Of a stretch of 64,000 bases of DNA, positions 62,701-64,000 are shown in pieces. The notes below the pieces were generated by a model. The model was not told the origin of the DNA. It saw only the letters and a program-made list of their open reading frames with translations, and made no database searches. Origin of the DNA: Ophiostoma sp. CBS 140.51 (lineage: Eukaryota > Ascomycota > Sordariomycetes > Ophiostomatales > Ophiostomataceae); NCBI GenBank assembly GCA_029298735.1, contig JANSLP010000121.1, forward strand, positions 1-64,000, written 5' to 3'. Every line of letters starts with the position of its first letter. Positions within the stretch are counted from its first letter, which is position 1. A program made the position numbers and the translations under genes.

Positions 62701-64000
62701 GCCTCTCGTGTAAGTGTGACTTGGTTGACGTAGGCCCGAATAATTGGCAGGCCTCGATATCAGTTTAGAGCTCTCATGCTCCTAGGCCAGGCCACATCTT
62801 GAACGACACACATATGACCGTTCTGCTTTCTTTTGCTTGACTTCTGCCGTCATATGCCATCCAACCGCTTCTTTGATGGCTACTCCCGTTGCAGGAAGTA
62901 TCTTACAAGGCTCCCGGTCACGTCAGTTTTCTTTTCTTTCCTTGTTCTTCCTGCATACAGTCTCATGACAGGCGAATGCAGGCGTCAACCGAGCATACGC
63001 TGGGGACCCCAGACCTTGACTGGACGGTTGGGCTGTGGGCCTTTGAAATAAATGCCGGGCGTTTTGCGGCAGACTGAAAAACGAAACGGTTGATCAACCG
63101 CAAGCGAGCTCTCAGCTCCCCTCGGTGTTGAAGATAAAAGCCTCCATGACGAGTCAGAGGAGACGAGAAAAGTGTGAGCTGCCTGCCAACCATTCCCACT
63201 TGATCTCCACAGGATGCGATCCTTTCGGATCCCCACGTGGGACGAGGCATTGGAAAAGAAGCTAGGCCTGGCCGAGAGAGGCCCATCAAGCCACTGAGTG
63301 GATGAGAGACGACACAGAGGACGTCCTCAATAGTAGACAAGGCAGTTTTGATCTCGAGGGGTGCCGTCACCTGCCAACTCGTCTTGAAGATGGGATTGAC
63401 TTTGTGTCTTCCTGTGAACCTCTTCAGTCCAACAGACAGTGGCAATTGCCATGCCCTCTGCTATGGCCTTTCACTTTTCACTTTTCACCTTTCCCTCCTG
63501 AGTTCTGCCCACTTTATTTGTGAGCGGACGCCAAAGACACTTTGCTGAAGATGGATTCGTTGGATCCAACTGCACCAACTGCACCAACTACACCAACTAC
63601 ACCAGCTACACCAACTCCAGCCTGTCGTCAATAGCGCCAAAAACTCAGCCGCCTTGGATCGCAATTGCGAATTGGTCTCTTTTGTCAGTTCTCGCTAGGT
63701 TAGCTTGCAACTCTTCAGCTGCCCCTACGGCAGAGTGGCCCAAGCACCTGGTAACCTAGCTCGCCTTGCAAAGGGGGAGAGGATGAGGAAAGAGGGGACA
63801 ATAATGTGGGAGGGAAAGAACTGAAGGAGGGGAGGGGATGGACCCCTAGAGCCCGAATAGCCTGTAGCCCGATCTAGGGCGGAGCAAATATCCGAAATCC
63901 AAGGAGCAAGAGCGATGAAGAAAAGGCTGTTCCTGCTCGATCGTGCCTTCCCACAAAAAAACAAAAGTCCCATGCAGCCACCCTCGTTCTTCAACGATCG
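59769..64000. other. Right-end region, no gene recognised
   Basis: 4.2 kb without a protein or RNA gene I can support. The first 300 bases are the upstream flank of the minus-strand 759-residue protein gene. Stretches at 59900-60400 and 60800-61340 are purine-rich on the plus strand. A short leucine-rich frame at about 61535-61630 is mentioned among the rejected items. A cluster of GTGATC-containing near-repeats occurs at about 62320-62375, and a 9-bp repeat at 63566-63618. Confidence 0.5.
63566..63618 (+). repeat. 9-bp tandem repeat CAACTGCAC/CAACTACAC, about six copies
   Basis: Six consecutive units with point changes (CAACTGCAC twice, CAACTACAC twice, CAGCTACAC, CAACTCCAG). The unit is a multiple of three and would encode Asn-Tyr/Cys-Thr in one frame, but no supporting gene structure surrounds it. 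Confidence 0.85.

Noticed and set aside
5663..64000. Search by eye for transposons, LTRs, terminal inverted repeats and RIP-type AT-rich debris
   Set aside because: No transposase, reverse transcriptase or integrase motif and no paired long terminal repeats seen; AT-rich patches are short.
1..64000. CRISPR-like arrays
   Set aside because: Tandem repeats here have 2-12 bp units with no unique spacers, and the genome is eukaryotic.

Overview
The window looks like nuclear DNA of a filamentous ascomycete, probably Sordariomycetes. Genes are GC-rich and mostly intron-poor, with 53 to 99 nt introns (228 nt in one case) carrying GTAAGT/GTATGT-like donors and CTAAC-like branch sites. The proteins are eukaryotic housekeeping proteins: TFIIH Ssl1, CCT3, PRKRIP1, a HIT zinc finger, a Det1-like phosphatase and an Ecl1-type zinc protein. 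A tRNA gene carries a canonical nuclear intron. The exact order cannot be fixed from sequence alone.

Layout. 0-2 kb: TFIIH subunit Ssl1 (+), preceded by a 51-base poly-C run. 3.9-5.7 kb: an F-box-like gene (+) that appears broken by at least two frame changes. 5.7-46 kb: a gene desert of about 40 kb in which I recognise only one short protein gene, an Ecl1-like zinc protein at 30.9-31.6 kb (+), and, at its right edge, an intron-containing elongator tRNA-Met(CAU) on the minus strand. The desert is not strongly AT-rich. It is made of alternating pyrimidine-rich and purine-rich blocks, microsatellites and many very short tandem repeats (units of 6-11 bp, often exactly 8 bp), with no recognisable transposon.

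46-60 kb is an ordinary gene-dense block: a class II aldolase/adducin-domain protein (-) divergent from CCT3 (+); PRKRIP1/DUF1168 (-) convergent with CCT3; a Det1-like histidine phosphatase with a long low-complexity, histidine-rich tail (+); a HIT-type zinc-finger protein (+); and a 759-residue low-complexity protein of unknown function (-). 60-64 kb again holds no recognisable gene.

The genes do not form one pathway. They are independent housekeeping functions: transcription and DNA repair, protein folding, splicing-associated, snoRNP assembly and translation. The most unusual features are the desert around the isolated Ecl1-like gene, the decaying F-box gene, and the family of short tandem repeats. 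I did not find a new enzymatic or defence system that I can defend. Gene boundaries and introns were worked out by hand from reading frames and splice signals, without transcripts or database searches.
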